The notes: generated by a model not told the origin, from the letters alone. A stretch of DNA of 47,318 nt from CAZXWK01 sp964644675 (GCA_964644675.1 CAZXWK010000014.1:1-47318), one strand, 5' to 3'; numbered from the stretch's first letter, positions 1-12,242 are shown. A program made the numbers and translations.

Positions 1-85
1 CGCCAGCGCGCGCACCAGTGTAGCGAACGCGCCTGCGCGTGTCAGGAACACGCACAGCGCTCCGCGCGGGCTCAAAGGACTCGGT

Positions 86-742
86 CTAGCAGGCGCGACA
101 GCGGCTGATCTGCGTCTCCATCTTGCGCTTGACGCGCTGTAGAGCGTTGTCCACCGCCTTGGTGTGCCGATCGAGCGCGTCGGCGATCTCCTGGTACGAG
201 CGGCCGTTGCTGTACAAGGTCAGCACCTGCGCCTCGAACGGCGACAGAGCCTCGGCGACGCCGGTCCTGATGAAGTCGGTCTCCCACGCGGAAACGACGA
301 TCTCCGCGGGGTCGCAGACCTCCTTGGCGGCGAGGATGTCGGAGAGCAGCCGCTCCCCGTCCTCTTCCATAGACGTCGAGCGCGACAGGGACACGTAGCC
401 GTTGAGCGGCGAGTGCTTGCGCCGCGTCGCGGACTTGACCGCGGTGATGATCTGCCGCGTGACGCACAGCTCGGCGAAGGAATGGAAACTCGCCTGCCGC
501 GTCGGGTCGTAGTCCCGGATCGCCTTGTACAGGCCGATCATGCCTTCCTGGATGATGTCGTCGCGATCGGCGCCGACCAGGTAGTACGAGCGCGCCTTGC
601 AGCGAATGAGTCCGCGGTACTTGCGGACAAGCTCCCCACACGCGCTCTGGTCCCCTCTTTGAGCCGCCATGACCATGGCGAGCTCGCTGCCACGCCCCAC
701 CCCAGGCACTCGGTGCGCGACAGCATCGTGATGCTGTAGCAC
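86..742 (-). CDS. sigH: RNA polymerase sigma factor SigH (sigma-30 family)
   Basis: Sigma-70 family transcription factor of the SigH/Spo0H group. Region 2 is visible as an ELVRKYRGL helix followed by DDIIQEGMIGLYKAI and the FHSFAELCVTRQIITAV stretch; region 4 is at the C-terminus (LSPFEAQVLTLYSNGRSYQEIAD, then a recognition helix). I start it at the GTG at 740-742, which has a GGAGGG ribosome site about 7 bases upstream, instead of the ATG at 758-760 that would lie inside that ribosome site. This gives 218 residues, the length of Bacillus SigH. It is the last gene of the clpC-to-sigH block, after the NYN nuclease, and has its own promoter at 838-867. In non-sporulating relatives SigH-type factors serve stationary-phase or competence-like programmes; its role here is unknown. 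Confidence 0.9.
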   Translation of the reverse strand: MLQHHDAVAHRVPGVGRGSELAMVMAAQRGDQSACGELVRKYRGLIRCKARSYYLVGADRDDIIQEGMIGLYKAIRDYDPTRQASFHSFAELCVTRQIITAVKSATRRKHSPLNGYVSLSRSTSMEEDGERLLSDILAAKEVCDPAEIVVSAWETDFIRTGVAEALSPFEAQVLTLYSNGRSYQEIADALDRHTKAVDNALQRVKRKMETQISRCRAC

Positions 743-837
743 TGCGGACCCCCTCCGCATATTTGCAGCCCAGTATTCATCCCGCAGAGGATGGACGGCG
801 CCGCCGGCACGGCGCGGGCTTGCAGTGACGCATCTGC

Positions 838-867
838 ACCATAGGACTGCGTTTCTGGATGTGTCAA
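838..867 (-). promoter_or_regulatory. SigA-type promoter of sigH
   Basis: On the minus strand TTGACA (862-867) and TATGGT (838-843) are separated by 18 bases. This is a perfect -35 and a 4/6 or better -10. The expected start point is near 831, giving a leader of about 90 bases before the sigH GTG. It lies in the 239-base gap between the NYN nuclease gene and sigH, so sigH can be expressed separately from the upstream block. Confidence 0.7.
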
Positions 868-981
868 CCAGATGATGGAATAGGTTCCTTCAGGTTTCGG
901 ATCGATTCCCCGGCATGCGGCGATCCGACCGCCGAATCGCCTCGAGAGAGCGGCTCCGACACTCGCGTGACCTGCACGAAC

Positions 982-1488
982 CTAGGAGCCGCCTCGAGCC
1001 CATCGGCTCAGCGCGTCGCGGGTCGCGGGATCGATGCGGTCTTCGATCCGGCTCTTCGAACTGCCGGCGGGACTGTGCTCGCGCCACGCCTTGTCGTCGT
1101 CACGGAGCTCCCGGGAGAACTCGCCCGACGACATCCGGGCCACGGTCCCGCCCAGGACCGTCCACTGGGTCTGCGCATCCGACGTCACCACCAGGGTGTC
1201 GTCGCCGCGTTCCCGGGCGGCGCGGGCGAGCGACTCGATGACCGAGTCGGCATCCGTGCCGTAGCGCGAGAACACCACGGTCACTCCCGCGACTTCGTGG
1301 GGGATCCCATACGACTCGGGATTCAAATGCGCGTCGAAGACGACGGTCGCCCGGTAGGCTCGGTCGGCGAACGCCGCTACGTCCGAGACGAGCGCGGCCC
1401 TGGCGGCGTCGAGGTCGTCCTCGGCGAGATCGCGGTAGGGCGGCGTCTGACGGATGACGTTATAGCCGTCCACGAGCAGGACGCGCAT
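982..1488 (-). CDS. NYN-domain ribonuclease, YacP/Rae1 family
   Basis: 168-residue NYN/PIN-like nuclease. The N-terminus MRVLLVDGYNVIR carries the hallmark Asp7 and Asn10; further acidic residues typical of the fold are in VVFDAHLNPES, YGTDADSVIE and VVTSDAQTQ. In Bacillus the equivalent gene (rae1/yacP), also between rlmB and sigH, encodes a ribosome-associated mRNA endonuclease, so the same role is inferred here. Start at the ATG 5 bases after the rlmB stop; the GAGGAG ribosome site sits in the last codons of rlmB, so the two are translationally coupled. A longer reading frame through rlmB in another frame is a shadow and was not used. Confidence 0.87.
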   Translation of the reverse strand: MRVLLVDGYNVIRQTPPYRDLAEDDLDAARAALVSDVAAFADRAYRATVVFDAHLNPESYGIPHEVAGVTVVFSRYGTDADSVIESLARAARERGDDTLVVTSDAQTQWTVLGGTVARMSSGEFSRELRDDDKAWREHSPAGSSKSRIEDRIDPATRDALSRWARGGS

Positions 1489-1493
1489 CGCGT

Positions 1494-2234
1494 TTACTCC
1501 TCCGAGATAGAGGCGCGGCGCAGCCACTCGTAGGAGAGCGCCGTCGCGGCCTGCGCCACGTTGAGCGACCCGACTTTGCCGGCCTGCGGAAGACGAACCA
1601 GGAAGTCGCACGCCTCGAGCGTGAGTCGTGCGAGACCCTCGCCCTCCGAGCCCATCACGAGGACGATCCTGCCTTCGAGCGGCGCCTGCCACGCGGTCTG
1701 CTCGGCCCGCTCGGAGGCGCCCGCGATCCAGTAGCCCGCCTGTTTGCAGCGCTCGAGCGAGCGGACCAGGTTCGCCTCCTGCGCGAGGGCGACGTGCGCG
1801 AGGGCACCCGCAGAGGCCTTGTACGCCGCGGGCGTCACCGCTGCGGCCCGGCGCTTCGCGACCAGGACTCCGTCCGCACCCACGACTTCCGCGGTCCTTA
1901 CGACCGCGCCGAGATTGCCCGGATCGGTCACGTGATCGAGCGCGATGATGAGCGAGCGCTCCTTGCCCTCCGCGCGGCGCAGCACGTCGTCGAGTGTCGC
2001 GAACCGGTACGGGGCGGCCTCGGCGAGCACGCCCTGATGCGCCCCGCGCTCGCTGCGCGAATCCAGGTCACGACGGTTGGCGGAGTCGACCCGCACGCCC
2101 TGCTCGGCGGCGCGTCGCGAGATCTCGTCGAGCGTGCGGTCCGGCTTGGTACCGTGCGCGACGAGAATGCGCTTGAGCGGCATCCCCGCTCGCAGCGCTT
2201 CGAGCACGGCGTTGCGGCCCTCGATGGCCGACAT
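1494..2234 (-). CDS. rlmB: 23S rRNA (guanosine-2'-O-)-methyltransferase RlmB family
   Basis: 246-residue SPOUT (SpoU/TrmH) methyltransferase. The N-terminal substrate-binding domain starts with IEGRNAVLEAL; the knotted catalytic domain shows the three SpoU motifs: DHVTDPGNLGAVVRTAE, VMGSEGEGLARL and the C-terminal SLNVAQAATALSYEW. RlmB methylates a guanosine in the peptidyl-transferase P loop of 23S rRNA with SAM as donor; exact specificity is inferred from the family. It begins 3 bases after cysS, in the Gram-positive order cysS-(mrnC)-rlmB-yacP-sigH. The mini-RNase III gene mrnC normally between cysS and rlmB in Bacillus is absent. Confidence 0.93.
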   Translation of the reverse strand: MSAIEGRNAVLEALRAGMPLKRILVAHGTKPDRTLDEISRRAAEQGVRVDSANRRDLDSRSERGAHQGVLAEAAPYRFATLDDVLRRAEGKERSLIIALDHVTDPGNLGAVVRTAEVVGADGVLVAKRRAAAVTPAAYKASAGALAHVALAQEANLVRSLERCKQAGYWIAGASERAEQTAWQAPLEGRIVLVMGSEGEGLARLTLEACDFLVRLPQAGKVGSLNVAQAATALSYEWLRRASISEE

Positions 2235-2237
2235 GGC

Positions 2238-3728
<1,491 letters not shown>

Positions 3729-3765
3729 GCTTCCTCCTGTGTGGCGGCGGGACGGGTTCCCTCCG

Positions 3766-4497
3766 TCAGATGTCCATGACCTCGCCGTCGACCTCGATCC
3801 GCATCGTGTCCTCGGCGTCCTCAGGACCGATCCCGGCCGACGGTGTCACTCCGTTCGTCCCGTCCCCGTCAGCGATACGCTGCTCGAGACGGTCCATCCT
3901 GCGCTGAAGGCAGCGGAACATCTCGACGACGGGGTCGGGTAGGTCCTCGTGGTGCAGGTCTATCGCGTCCACGCGCGAGCCTCCGCGCATGACGACCCGT
4001 CCCGGCACGCCGACCACCGTGCAGTTCGGCGGCACGTCGTCGATGACGACCGCGCCGCCGCCGACCTTGCTCCCGTGCCCGACGGTGATGTTGCCGAGCA
4101 CGGCCGCGCCTACGCCGACCACCACGCAGTCCTCAAGCGTGGGGTGCCGCTTGCCGGTCTCCTTGCCGGTACCGCCGAGCGTGACCCCCTGATAGAGCGT
4201 GACGTCATCTCCGATGACGGTGGTCTCCCCGATCACCACACCCATGCCGTGGTCGATGAAGAAGCGGTCGCCGATCGTGGCGCCCGGGTGGATCTCCACA
4301 CCCGTGAAGAACCGGGCGACCTCTGAACTCCAGCGTGCGAATCCACGGCGCCCGTGAGCCCACATCCAGTGGTTGAACCGGTAAGCCCAAAGCGCGTGCA
4401 GACCGGGGTAGTTGAGCAGGACGCTCGCGGCCGAGGTCGCCGCGGGGTCCCGCTCCTTAACCGCTGCTATGTCGGCGCGAATCCGGTCGAACATCAT
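3766..4497 (-). CDS. cysE: Serine O-acetyltransferase
   Basis: 243-residue left-handed beta-helix acyltransferase making O-acetylserine from serine and acetyl-CoA, the first step of cysteine synthesis. N-terminal helical part (FDRIRADIAAVKERDPAA, YPGLHALWAYRFNHWMW) followed by hexapeptide repeats from about residue 70: HPGATIGDRFFIDHGMG with the catalytic-type His, then GVTLGGTGKETGKRHPTLED and VGVPGRVV. It is the short Bacillus-type form, with a roughly 45-residue extra C-terminal tail. Start choice: two adjacent ATGs at 4492-4497 after a weak GGCGGG site. Upstream neighbour is ispF; the gltX that separates them in Bacillus is missing. Confidence 0.94.
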   Translation of the reverse strand: MMFDRIRADIAAVKERDPAATSAASVLLNYPGLHALWAYRFNHWMWAHGRRGFARWSSEVARFFTGVEIHPGATIGDRFFIDHGMGVVIGETTVIGDDVTLYQGVTLGGTGKETGKRHPTLEDCVVVGVGAAVLGNITVGHGSKVGGGAVVIDDVPPNCTVVGVPGRVVMRGGSRVDAIDLHHEDLPDPVVEMFRCLQRRMDRLEQRIADGDGTNGVTPSAGIGPEDAEDTMRIEVDGEVMDI

Positions 4498-4551
4498 GTC
4501 CCGCCCACGAGAGGTACGGCCGCGCGGCGCGCGGCGCTCCGTCGTTACAGT

Positions 4552-5046
4552 CTAGCCGAGCGACGGCCTGCCGCCATCGTGCTCGAGCAGCACGACTGCC
4601 TGAGCGGCGATGCCTTCCTCGCGCCCCACGAACCCCAGCCGCTCGGTCGTAGTCGCCTTGACCCCGACCTTCTCGGCGTCGATACCCAGGGCGTCAGCGA
4701 GGTTCGCACGCATCTGGCCGCGATAAGGTGCGAGCTTGGGGCGCTCGGCGATGATCACGCAGTCCGCGTCGGCGACGCGCCAGCCGCGCTCGCGCGCCAG
4801 GCGACCCACCGCAGCGAGGAGTTCGAGCGAGTCGGCGTCTCGGTACGTCGGGTCGGTGTCAGGGAACAGCTTGCCGATGTCGCCCTCGCGCAGGGCGCCG
4901 AGCACCGCATCGGCGAGCGCGTGCGCGAGCACGTCGGCGTCAGAGTGACCGAGCAGGCCGCGCTCGTGCTCGATCTCGACGCCGCCGAGCACCAGGCGGC
5001 GGCCTTCGGCGAACGCGTGGACGTCGTAGCCGATCCCGATCCTCAC
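4552..5046 (-). CDS. ispF: 2-C-methyl-D-erythritol 2,4-cyclodiphosphate synthase
   Basis: 164-residue IspF, the MEP-pathway enzyme that cyclises CDP-methylerythritol 2-phosphate with loss of CMP. Metal ligands are in place: Asp8 and His10 in GYDVHAF and His34 in LLGHSDADVLAHALADA; the typical DIGKLFPDTDP loop follows. The GTG start overlaps the ispD stop by 4 bases (GTGA), so ispD and ispF are co-translated. Isoprenoids from this pathway feed undecaprenyl phosphate and quinones. Confidence 0.96.
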   Translation of the reverse strand: MRIGIGYDVHAFAEGRRLVLGGVEIEHERGLLGHSDADVLAHALADAVLGALREGDIGKLFPDTDPTYRDADSLELLAAVGRLARERGWRVADADCVIIAERPKLAPYRGQMRANLADALGIDAEKVGVKATTTERLGFVGREEGIAAQAVVLLEHDGGRPSLG

Positions 5047-5762
5047 GACTCTCCCCCGCCTTCCCTGAACTTGAGTGCGGCCTCGACCAGCACGAGGTCT
5101 TCCGGCACGGTGATCTTCAGGTTGTCCCGGGGGCCCTCGACCAGCACGACGCGGCCTCCAGCTCGCTCGACGAGCGACGAGTCGTCGGTCCCCGTGAACC
5201 CTTCGGCCTCGGCCGAGGCATACGCCTCTCGCAGCGCCTGGGCGCGAAAGATCTGCGGCGTCTGGACGGCCCAGAACCGCGACCGGTCGGGCGTCGAGAC
5301 GATCACCCCGTCCGCCGCGGCGACCTTGAGCGTGTCGATGGCCGGGTGGCCGACCACGACGCCGGCGGCGGAGCCATCTGCGTCAAGCGAGTCGAGCGCT
5401 CGCACCACGAGGTCGGGGGTCAGGAGCGGCCGGGCGCCGTCCTGCACGAGCACGACATCGGTGTCGTAGCCCAAGACCGCCAGGCCATTGGCGACCGACT
5501 GCTGCCGGGTATCGCCCCCGGGCGCATAGCGTACGTCGACGTCGATGCCGAGCGGCTCGACCGCGGTCGTGCGGTACTCGTCGACGCGGTCGGGGTGGCA
5601 TACCACGACGATCGCGTCGATCCGCCGCGAAGCGGCGAGCGCCTCGACCGTCCACGAGAGCACGGGACGACCGCCGACGCACGCGAGCTGCTTGCCGCCT
5701 TCGAGTCCCAGGCGCTCGCCGGTCCCTCCGGCGACGACGATCGCGCCGACCTTGGGACTCAC
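5043..5762 (-). CDS. ispD: 2-C-methyl-D-erythritol 4-phosphate cytidylyltransferase
   Basis: 239-residue nucleotidyltransferase forming CDP-methylerythritol from MEP and CTP. The Rossmann-like fold starts with IVVAGGTGERLGLEGGKQL, the glycine-rich CTP loop with its Lys; VQDGARPLLTP and the later FTGTDDSSLVE segment are family hallmarks. The GTG start overlaps the stop of the upstream PIN/TRAM gene by 4 bases and its own end overlaps ispF by 4, so the three genes form a tightly coupled unit. Confidence 0.95.
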   Translation of the reverse strand: MSPKVGAIVVAGGTGERLGLEGGKQLACVGGRPVLSWTVEALAASRRIDAIVVVCHPDRVDEYRTTAVEPLGIDVDVRYAPGGDTRQQSVANGLAVLGYDTDVVLVQDGARPLLTPDLVVRALDSLDADGSAAGVVVGHPAIDTLKVAAADGVIVSTPDRSRFWAVQTPQIFRAQALREAYASAEAEGFTGTDDSSLVERAGGRVVLVEGPRDNLKITVPEDLVLVEAALKFREGGGES

Positions 5763-6844
5763 GATGCGTCCTCAGCGCCGGTCTCGACGCCAGATTCGGC
5801 GCGGCCCGCGAGTCGCGCGAAGATCATGCGCCCCGCCGAGGTCTGCAGCACCGAAGTCACCTCGACATCGACGTCGTTGCCGATGTGCGAGCGTCCACCC
5901 TGGATCACGACCATCGTGCCGTCCTCGAGATACCCGACGCCCTGCTCGGCGTCCTTGCCCTGCTTCACGATCCGTAGACGGATGCCCTCCCCGGGCAGGT
6001 AGTTGGGTCGGAGCGCGGCCGCCGCGTCGTTGAGGTTGAGCACCGGGATGCCCCGGACTCGCGCGACCTTCGCGAGGTTGTAGTCAACCGACACGATCGA
6101 GCTCTTCGCGTCGACCGCGAGCCGCATGAGCTTCTCGTCCACCTGCGGCGTGTCGTTGTAGTCCGCCTCGAACACCTCGACGCGAGAACCCTCCGGCAGC
6201 GACGCGAGGAGGTCGAGGCCCCGACGCCCTCGGGCGCGGCGGGTGTCGTCCGCGGAGTCCGCCAAGGTCTGCAGCTCGGCGAGCACGAATCGCGGCACGC
6301 GGAGCGAGCCCGGCATGAAGCCGAGGTCGTGGAGCTCGACGAAGCGCCCGTCGATCACCGCGCTGGTGTCGAGCAGTATGACGCGCTCCTCGGCGGGAAG
6401 CAGCTCTGCCGGCGCGAGCCGCGGGAACATCGATGCGAAGTCGCGCCGCTTCGAGAGCGCGACCCTGACGGTCATGTACGAGGTGGTGAGCATGAGCAGG
6501 ACGGTCGCGGTTATCGCGAGCCATCCCGGCTTGATGAGCCTAAGCGGAGTGGATGCCAGCAAACCGATGAGCAAGCCGACCACGAGGCCGACGAGACTCA
6601 AGAGGATGTCTGCTGGAGCGGTCTCCCGAACGCGCTGCTCGGCTTGGGCCCAGACGCGCGTAAGCTCGCGCCCGACGATACCCCCGAGGACGTACCCGAT
6701 CGCTCCCCCAAGAATGATCAATAGAAAGATGACGTAGTACTGGGGAAGACCGAGTTCGTTCTGCCAGTCGACCAAACGGGTGACCGCATACCCTCCGAGC
6801 AGGCCCCCGGTCACCAGAATGAACCGGGAAATCGCCTGGATCAT
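5759..6844 (-). CDS. PIN/TRAM domain membrane protein (YacL family)
   Basis: 361 residues. The N-terminal third has four predicted membrane helices (around 6-24, 37-58, 82-100 and 104-125). A PIN nuclease-like domain follows, with the acidic residues in VILLDTSAVIDGRF, VLAELQTLADSADD and SIVSVDYNLAKVA, then a C-terminal TRAM RNA-binding domain (GEGIRLRIVKQGKDAEQGVGYLEDG). The Bacillus homologue yacL also lies between disA and ispD; its function is not settled, probably membrane-tethered RNA cleavage. Translation start is unusual: the only good Shine-Dalgarno sequence is 36 bases upstream and is brought close by a hairpin (see the leader feature at 6845-6890). Confidence 0.9.
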   Translation of the reverse strand: MIQAISRFILVTGGLLGGYAVTRLVDWQNELGLPQYYVIFLLIILGGAIGYVLGGIVGRELTRVWAQAEQRVRETAPADILLSLVGLVVGLLIGLLASTPLRLIKPGWLAITATVLLMLTTSYMTVRVALSKRRDFASMFPRLAPAELLPAEERVILLDTSAVIDGRFVELHDLGFMPGSLRVPRFVLAELQTLADSADDTRRARGRRGLDLLASLPEGSRVEVFEADYNDTPQVDEKLMRLAVDAKSSIVSVDYNLAKVARVRGIPVLNLNDAAAALRPNYLPGEGIRLRIVKQGKDAEQGVGYLEDGTMVVIQGGRSHIGNDVDVEVTSVLQTSAGRMIFARLAGRAESGVETGAEDAS

Positions 6845-6890
6845 GGGTACGGCGGATGCGGCGTGCGCGCCGCCTCGCCCTCACCTCCTT
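6845..6890 (-). promoter_or_regulatory. Leader with perfect Shine-Dalgarno and looped-out hairpin
   Basis: Minus strand: a full 10-base anti-SD complement AAGGAGGTGA at 6881-6890, no start codon within reach, then the ATG at 6842-6844. Between them GGCG (6876-6879) and GCGGCG (6868-6873) can pair with CGCC (6851-6854) and CGCCGC (6858-6863) around a CGCA loop. Folding leaves 7 unpaired bases between SD and ATG, an ideal spacing. The sequence is seen; the mechanism is inference. Confidence 0.55.
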
Positions 6891-6899
6891 CGATTCGCG

Positions 6900-6940
6900 C
6901 GCCTCAACCCGAGACGCCCTGTCTGAGGCGAATCCTACCA
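6900..6940 (-). promoter_or_regulatory. Possible extended -10 and leader stem upstream of the PIN/TRAM gene
   Basis: Minus strand TGGTAGGAT at about 6931-6939 resembles an extended -10 without a convincing -35. Immediately downstream CGCCTCA (6924-6930 on the complementary strand) can pair with TGAGGCG (6900-6906) across a 17-base loop. This lies in the 159-base gap between disA and the PIN/TRAM gene and could be a weak internal promoter or a disA terminator; I cannot tell which. Confidence 0.25.
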
Positions 6941-7003
6941 CAGGGCCCATGACTGGACGCTCGGCAGGGGCACGCAGGGCGCAAAGAAGCGCAGGTCGAG
7001 AGG

Positions 7004-8065
7004 CTAGACCGTCGAGTGGGCCCGAATGCGGGCCAGCCCGTTGGCAATCGCCGTCGCACGCCGCGCGCCGACACCGTCCACGTCATCGAACTGGGCGACG
7101 CTCGCCTGCGCCATCGAAGGCAGGGAGCCGAATCGCTCGACGATGCGGGAGACCACCGTTGCGGGCAGCATCGGGATCTGCGCGAGCACGCGGTAGCCAC
7201 GCGTGCGCAGGTGCTGCTCGGCACGGTCCGACGCCGTCAGCCCGAGCTCGTGCGCGACGGCATCCGGTTCGAGGATACGCTCGAGCGGAAGGTCGGCGAG
7301 CCGGGTCTGCACCGCCGCGGCATGACGGGTCGACGGATCGGCAGCGTAGTCGCGAACGAGAAGCAGGTACTGCTCGTCGAGTCCCGCGCGAAGCTCGTCG
7401 GCCTGCATCTCGACGAGTCGGCCATCGGTCCCCAGCTGCCCGATGTAGCGCTGCACCTCGAACGAGATGCGGCGGACCATCTCGAAACGGCTGACGGCCT
7501 CGGCGACGTCACCCAGAGTGACCAGGTCGTCGAACTCCAAGTGCGTCAGGCGGTCGAGCACCTCCGAGAGGCGGTTGCGATAGTTGGTCAGCGTCTGGAG
7601 CGCCTGGTTCGCCTTGGCGAGCAGCACCTCGGTGTCCTCGAGCGTCAGTCGGCGGCCGCGGATGTAGAGGTTGACGACCTCTCGGCGCTGCGAGACGGAC
7701 AGCACGGTCGCTTGGGTCTGACGGCTCACGCGTTCGGCCGTGCGGTGGCGCATGCCTGTCTCGTTGGTGGGGAGCGAGGAGTCGGGAACCAGGTGCACGT
7801 TGGCGCGGATGATGCGCTCGGCGTTGTCGTCGAGGATGATCGCGCCGTCCATCTTCGCCAGCTCGAAGAGACGCTGGGGCGTGAACGGCGTGTCGATCAG
7901 GAACCCGCCGTTGCACAGCTCGGCGACCGCCGGCTCGTCACCAATGACCACCAGCGCGCCGGTCTTGGCGGCCAAGATCATGTCGAGCCCCTCGCGCAGC
8001 CGCGTGCCAGGCGCGACCTTGCGCCGCTCTTCGCGAAGTAGCTCTCGTGAACGCTGGTCGATCAC
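7004..8065 (-). CDS. disA: Diadenylate cyclase DisA
   Basis: 353-residue DNA-integrity scanning protein that condenses two ATP into cyclic di-AMP and stalls on branched DNA. The DAC domain carries the catalytic DGA at 73-75 and the GMRHRTAER motif at about 104-112; a helical spine and a C-terminal helix-hairpin-helix DNA-binding domain (FDDVDGVGARRATAIANGL) follow. GTG start chosen because it has a GGGGGAA ribosome site and begins the conserved N-terminus; the longer open frame is a shadow over radA. Lies directly after radA, as in Bacillus, where RadA and DisA interact. Implies c-di-AMP signalling in the organism. Confidence 0.95.
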   Translation of the reverse strand: MIDQRSRELLREERRKVAPGTRLREGLDMILAAKTGALVVIGDEPAVAELCNGGFLIDTPFTPQRLFELAKMDGAIILDDNAERIIRANVHLVPDSSLPTNETGMRHRTAERVSRQTQATVLSVSQRREVVNLYIRGRRLTLEDTEVLLAKANQALQTLTNYRNRLSEVLDRLTHLEFDDLVTLGDVAEAVSRFEMVRRISFEVQRYIGQLGTDGRLVEMQADELRAGLDEQYLLLVRDYAADPSTRHAAAVQTRLADLPLERILEPDAVAHELGLTASDRAEQHLRTRGYRVLAQIPMLPATVVSRIVERFGSLPSMAQASVAQFDDVDGVGARRATAIANGLARIRAHSTV

Positions 8066-8172
8066 TCGTTCCCCCGTCTCTGCTCGTGCCGGTCTGTTCT
8101 GATTCTTCCATACCGCGCGGCACGAACAACACACCGATGCCGCGTGGTTGACTCGAAACGGCGTCGCGGGCC

Positions 8173-9525
8173 CTACAGGGCCGCGTCGAGCGCCTCCCCG
8201 ATCGTCTTCACCCGACGCAGGATAGGCGCGTCCCCCGCGTCGAGCGATGCGGGGGCGGCGCCGAGCACACAGGCCATTCCGAGCCGCGCTGCTTCGCGCA
8301 CCCGCGCTCCGGCCTGCGCGACCGGCCGGACCTGGCCCGTCAGCCCGAGCTCGCCGAAGGCCGCGAGGTCGAGCGCGAGCGGAACGTCGCGCAGAGCCGA
8401 TGCAAGCGCGAGCGCGAGCGGCAGGTCGACCGCGGGTTCGGCGATGCGAAGGCCGCCGGCCACCGAGACGTACACGTCCTGCCCGGCGAAGCTCAGCCCT
8501 GCCCGGCGCTCGAGGACCGCGATCACCTGCAGGAGTCTGGCAGCGTCGATACCTGTGGCGAGGCGGCGCGGCGCAGGGAGGTAGCTCGGCGTAACGAGGG
8601 CCTGCACCTCGACGAGCAGCGGCCGCGTGCCCTCCATGGCGGCCATGACCGCCGAGCCGGCGACGGCCTCCGAGCGCTCCGCAAGGAGCGCCGTCGACGG
8701 AGAGTCGACCGCGATCAGGCCGCGCTCCCCCATCTCGAAGATGCCGATCTCGCTCGACGAGCCGAAACGGTTCTTGACCGCGCGGACGATCCGGAACGCG
8801 TGATCGCGATCGCCTTCGAAGTAGAGGACGGCGTCCACCATGTGCTCGAGCACGCGCGGCCCCGCAATCGCGCCGTCCTTGGTGACGTGCCCGACGATGA
8901 GCGTCGTCACGCCGAGGTCCTTCGCGATGCGCATGAGGCGCGCCGTGCACGCGCGGACCTGCCCGACGCTGCCGGGCGCCCCCGCGAGGTCGGGGTCGAA
9001 CGCGGTCTGGATCGAGTCGATGACGAGCACCGCGGGTTTGCGCTCGCGGACCGCGAGCTCGACGCCGCCGATGTCGAGCTCGGGCAGGAGCGCCACCCGG
9101 TCCGAAAGCGCCCCGAGCCGCCGCGCCCGCAGCCCGATCTGCTGTGGGGACTCCTCGCCGCACACGTACAGCACGTCGGCACCGTGCGCGCCGAGCGACT
9201 CCGCCGCCTGCAGCAGCAGGGTCGACTTGCCGATGCCCGGCTCCCCGCCGAGAAGCACGAGCGAGCCGGTCACCAGACCGCCGCCGAGCACGCGGTCGAG
9301 TTCCTCGATGCCGGTCGAAACGCGGGGCGCCTCGACGGTCCCGACCTCATCCAGGCCGAGGGGGGTTGCTGAAGCGCGAACAGCCCGGCGCTCGTCGCGC
9401 ACGGGCTGTTCGATCTCCTCAACGAACGTGCCGAACTCACCGCAGTCGTTGCAGCGGCCCATCCAGCGAGGAGCGCTCGCGCCGCACGTCTGGCAGCGCC
9501 ACACGCTCCGGACCTTCGCTGCCAT
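8173..9525 (-). CDS. radA: DNA repair protein RadA
   Basis: 450-residue hexameric branch-migration helicase for homologous recombination. N-terminal zinc finger Cys11-Cys14/Cys25-Cys28; RecA-like core with Walker A GGEPGIGKSTLL and Walker B VLVIDSIQT; the RadA-specific KNRFGS motif; and a C-terminal Lon-protease-like domain (VYVSVAGGLRIAEPAVDLPLALALASA) used for assembly, not proteolysis. Begins 5 bases after the clpC stop, so it is co-transcribed with clpC. Confidence 0.97.
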   Translation of the reverse strand: MAAKVRSVWRCQTCGASAPRWMGRCNDCGEFGTFVEEIEQPVRDERRAVRASATPLGLDEVGTVEAPRVSTGIEELDRVLGGGLVTGSLVLLGGEPGIGKSTLLLQAAESLGAHGADVLYVCGEESPQQIGLRARRLGALSDRVALLPELDIGGVELAVRERKPAVLVIDSIQTAFDPDLAGAPGSVGQVRACTARLMRIAKDLGVTTLIVGHVTKDGAIAGPRVLEHMVDAVLYFEGDRDHAFRIVRAVKNRFGSSSEIGIFEMGERGLIAVDSPSTALLAERSEAVAGSAVMAAMEGTRPLLVEVQALVTPSYLPAPRRLATGIDAARLLQVIAVLERRAGLSFAGQDVYVSVAGGLRIAEPAVDLPLALALASALRDVPLALDLAAFGELGLTGQVRPVAQAGARVREAARLGMACVLGAAPASLDAGDAPILRRVKTIGEALDAAL

Positions 9526-9530
9526 ACGGG

Positions 9531-12092
<2,562 letters not shown>

Positions 12093-12153
12093 TGAGCGTG
12101 CCTCCTATCGAGACGGCCCTGTGGGGCCGGTCTGCTCCGAGAGCTGTACTGGG

Positions 12154-12159
12154 AGTATA
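12154..12159 (-). promoter_or_regulatory. -10 element of the clpC promoter
   Basis: TATACT on the minus strand, about 62 bases before the clpC ATG, in the 204-base gap between lysS and clpC. No good -35 at 16-18 bases upstream, which is common for an activated or alternative-sigma stress promoter. A GC-rich stem (GGCCC/GGGCC near 12115-12128) follows in the leader. Confidence 0.5.
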
Positions 12160-12217
12160 CCCGCACCCTCTGACAGGGGCAGGGTCGGTAGGATCGTGAG
12201 AGCAAGGCAGGTGCCAG

Positions 12218-12242
12218 AATCTGAGTGTAGCGCACTCAGATT
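12218..12242. promoter_or_regulatory. 10-bp perfect inverted repeat upstream of clpC (HAIR-like)
   Basis: AATCTGAGTG and CACTCAGATT are separated by 5 bases. Viewed as CTGAGT-N7-ACTCAG it has the exact geometry of the actinobacterial HspR element (CTTGAGT-N7-ACTCAAG), differing at two positions per arm. It lies about 60 bases upstream of the clpC -10 and 55-79 bases after the lysS stop. A lysS terminator stem is the alternative, although no U run follows. Confidence 0.45.

Noticed and set aside
37..53. Small hairpin GCGTGT/ACACGC after sigH
   Set aside because: Only 6 bp with a 5-base loop and no U tract; could be chance in this composition.
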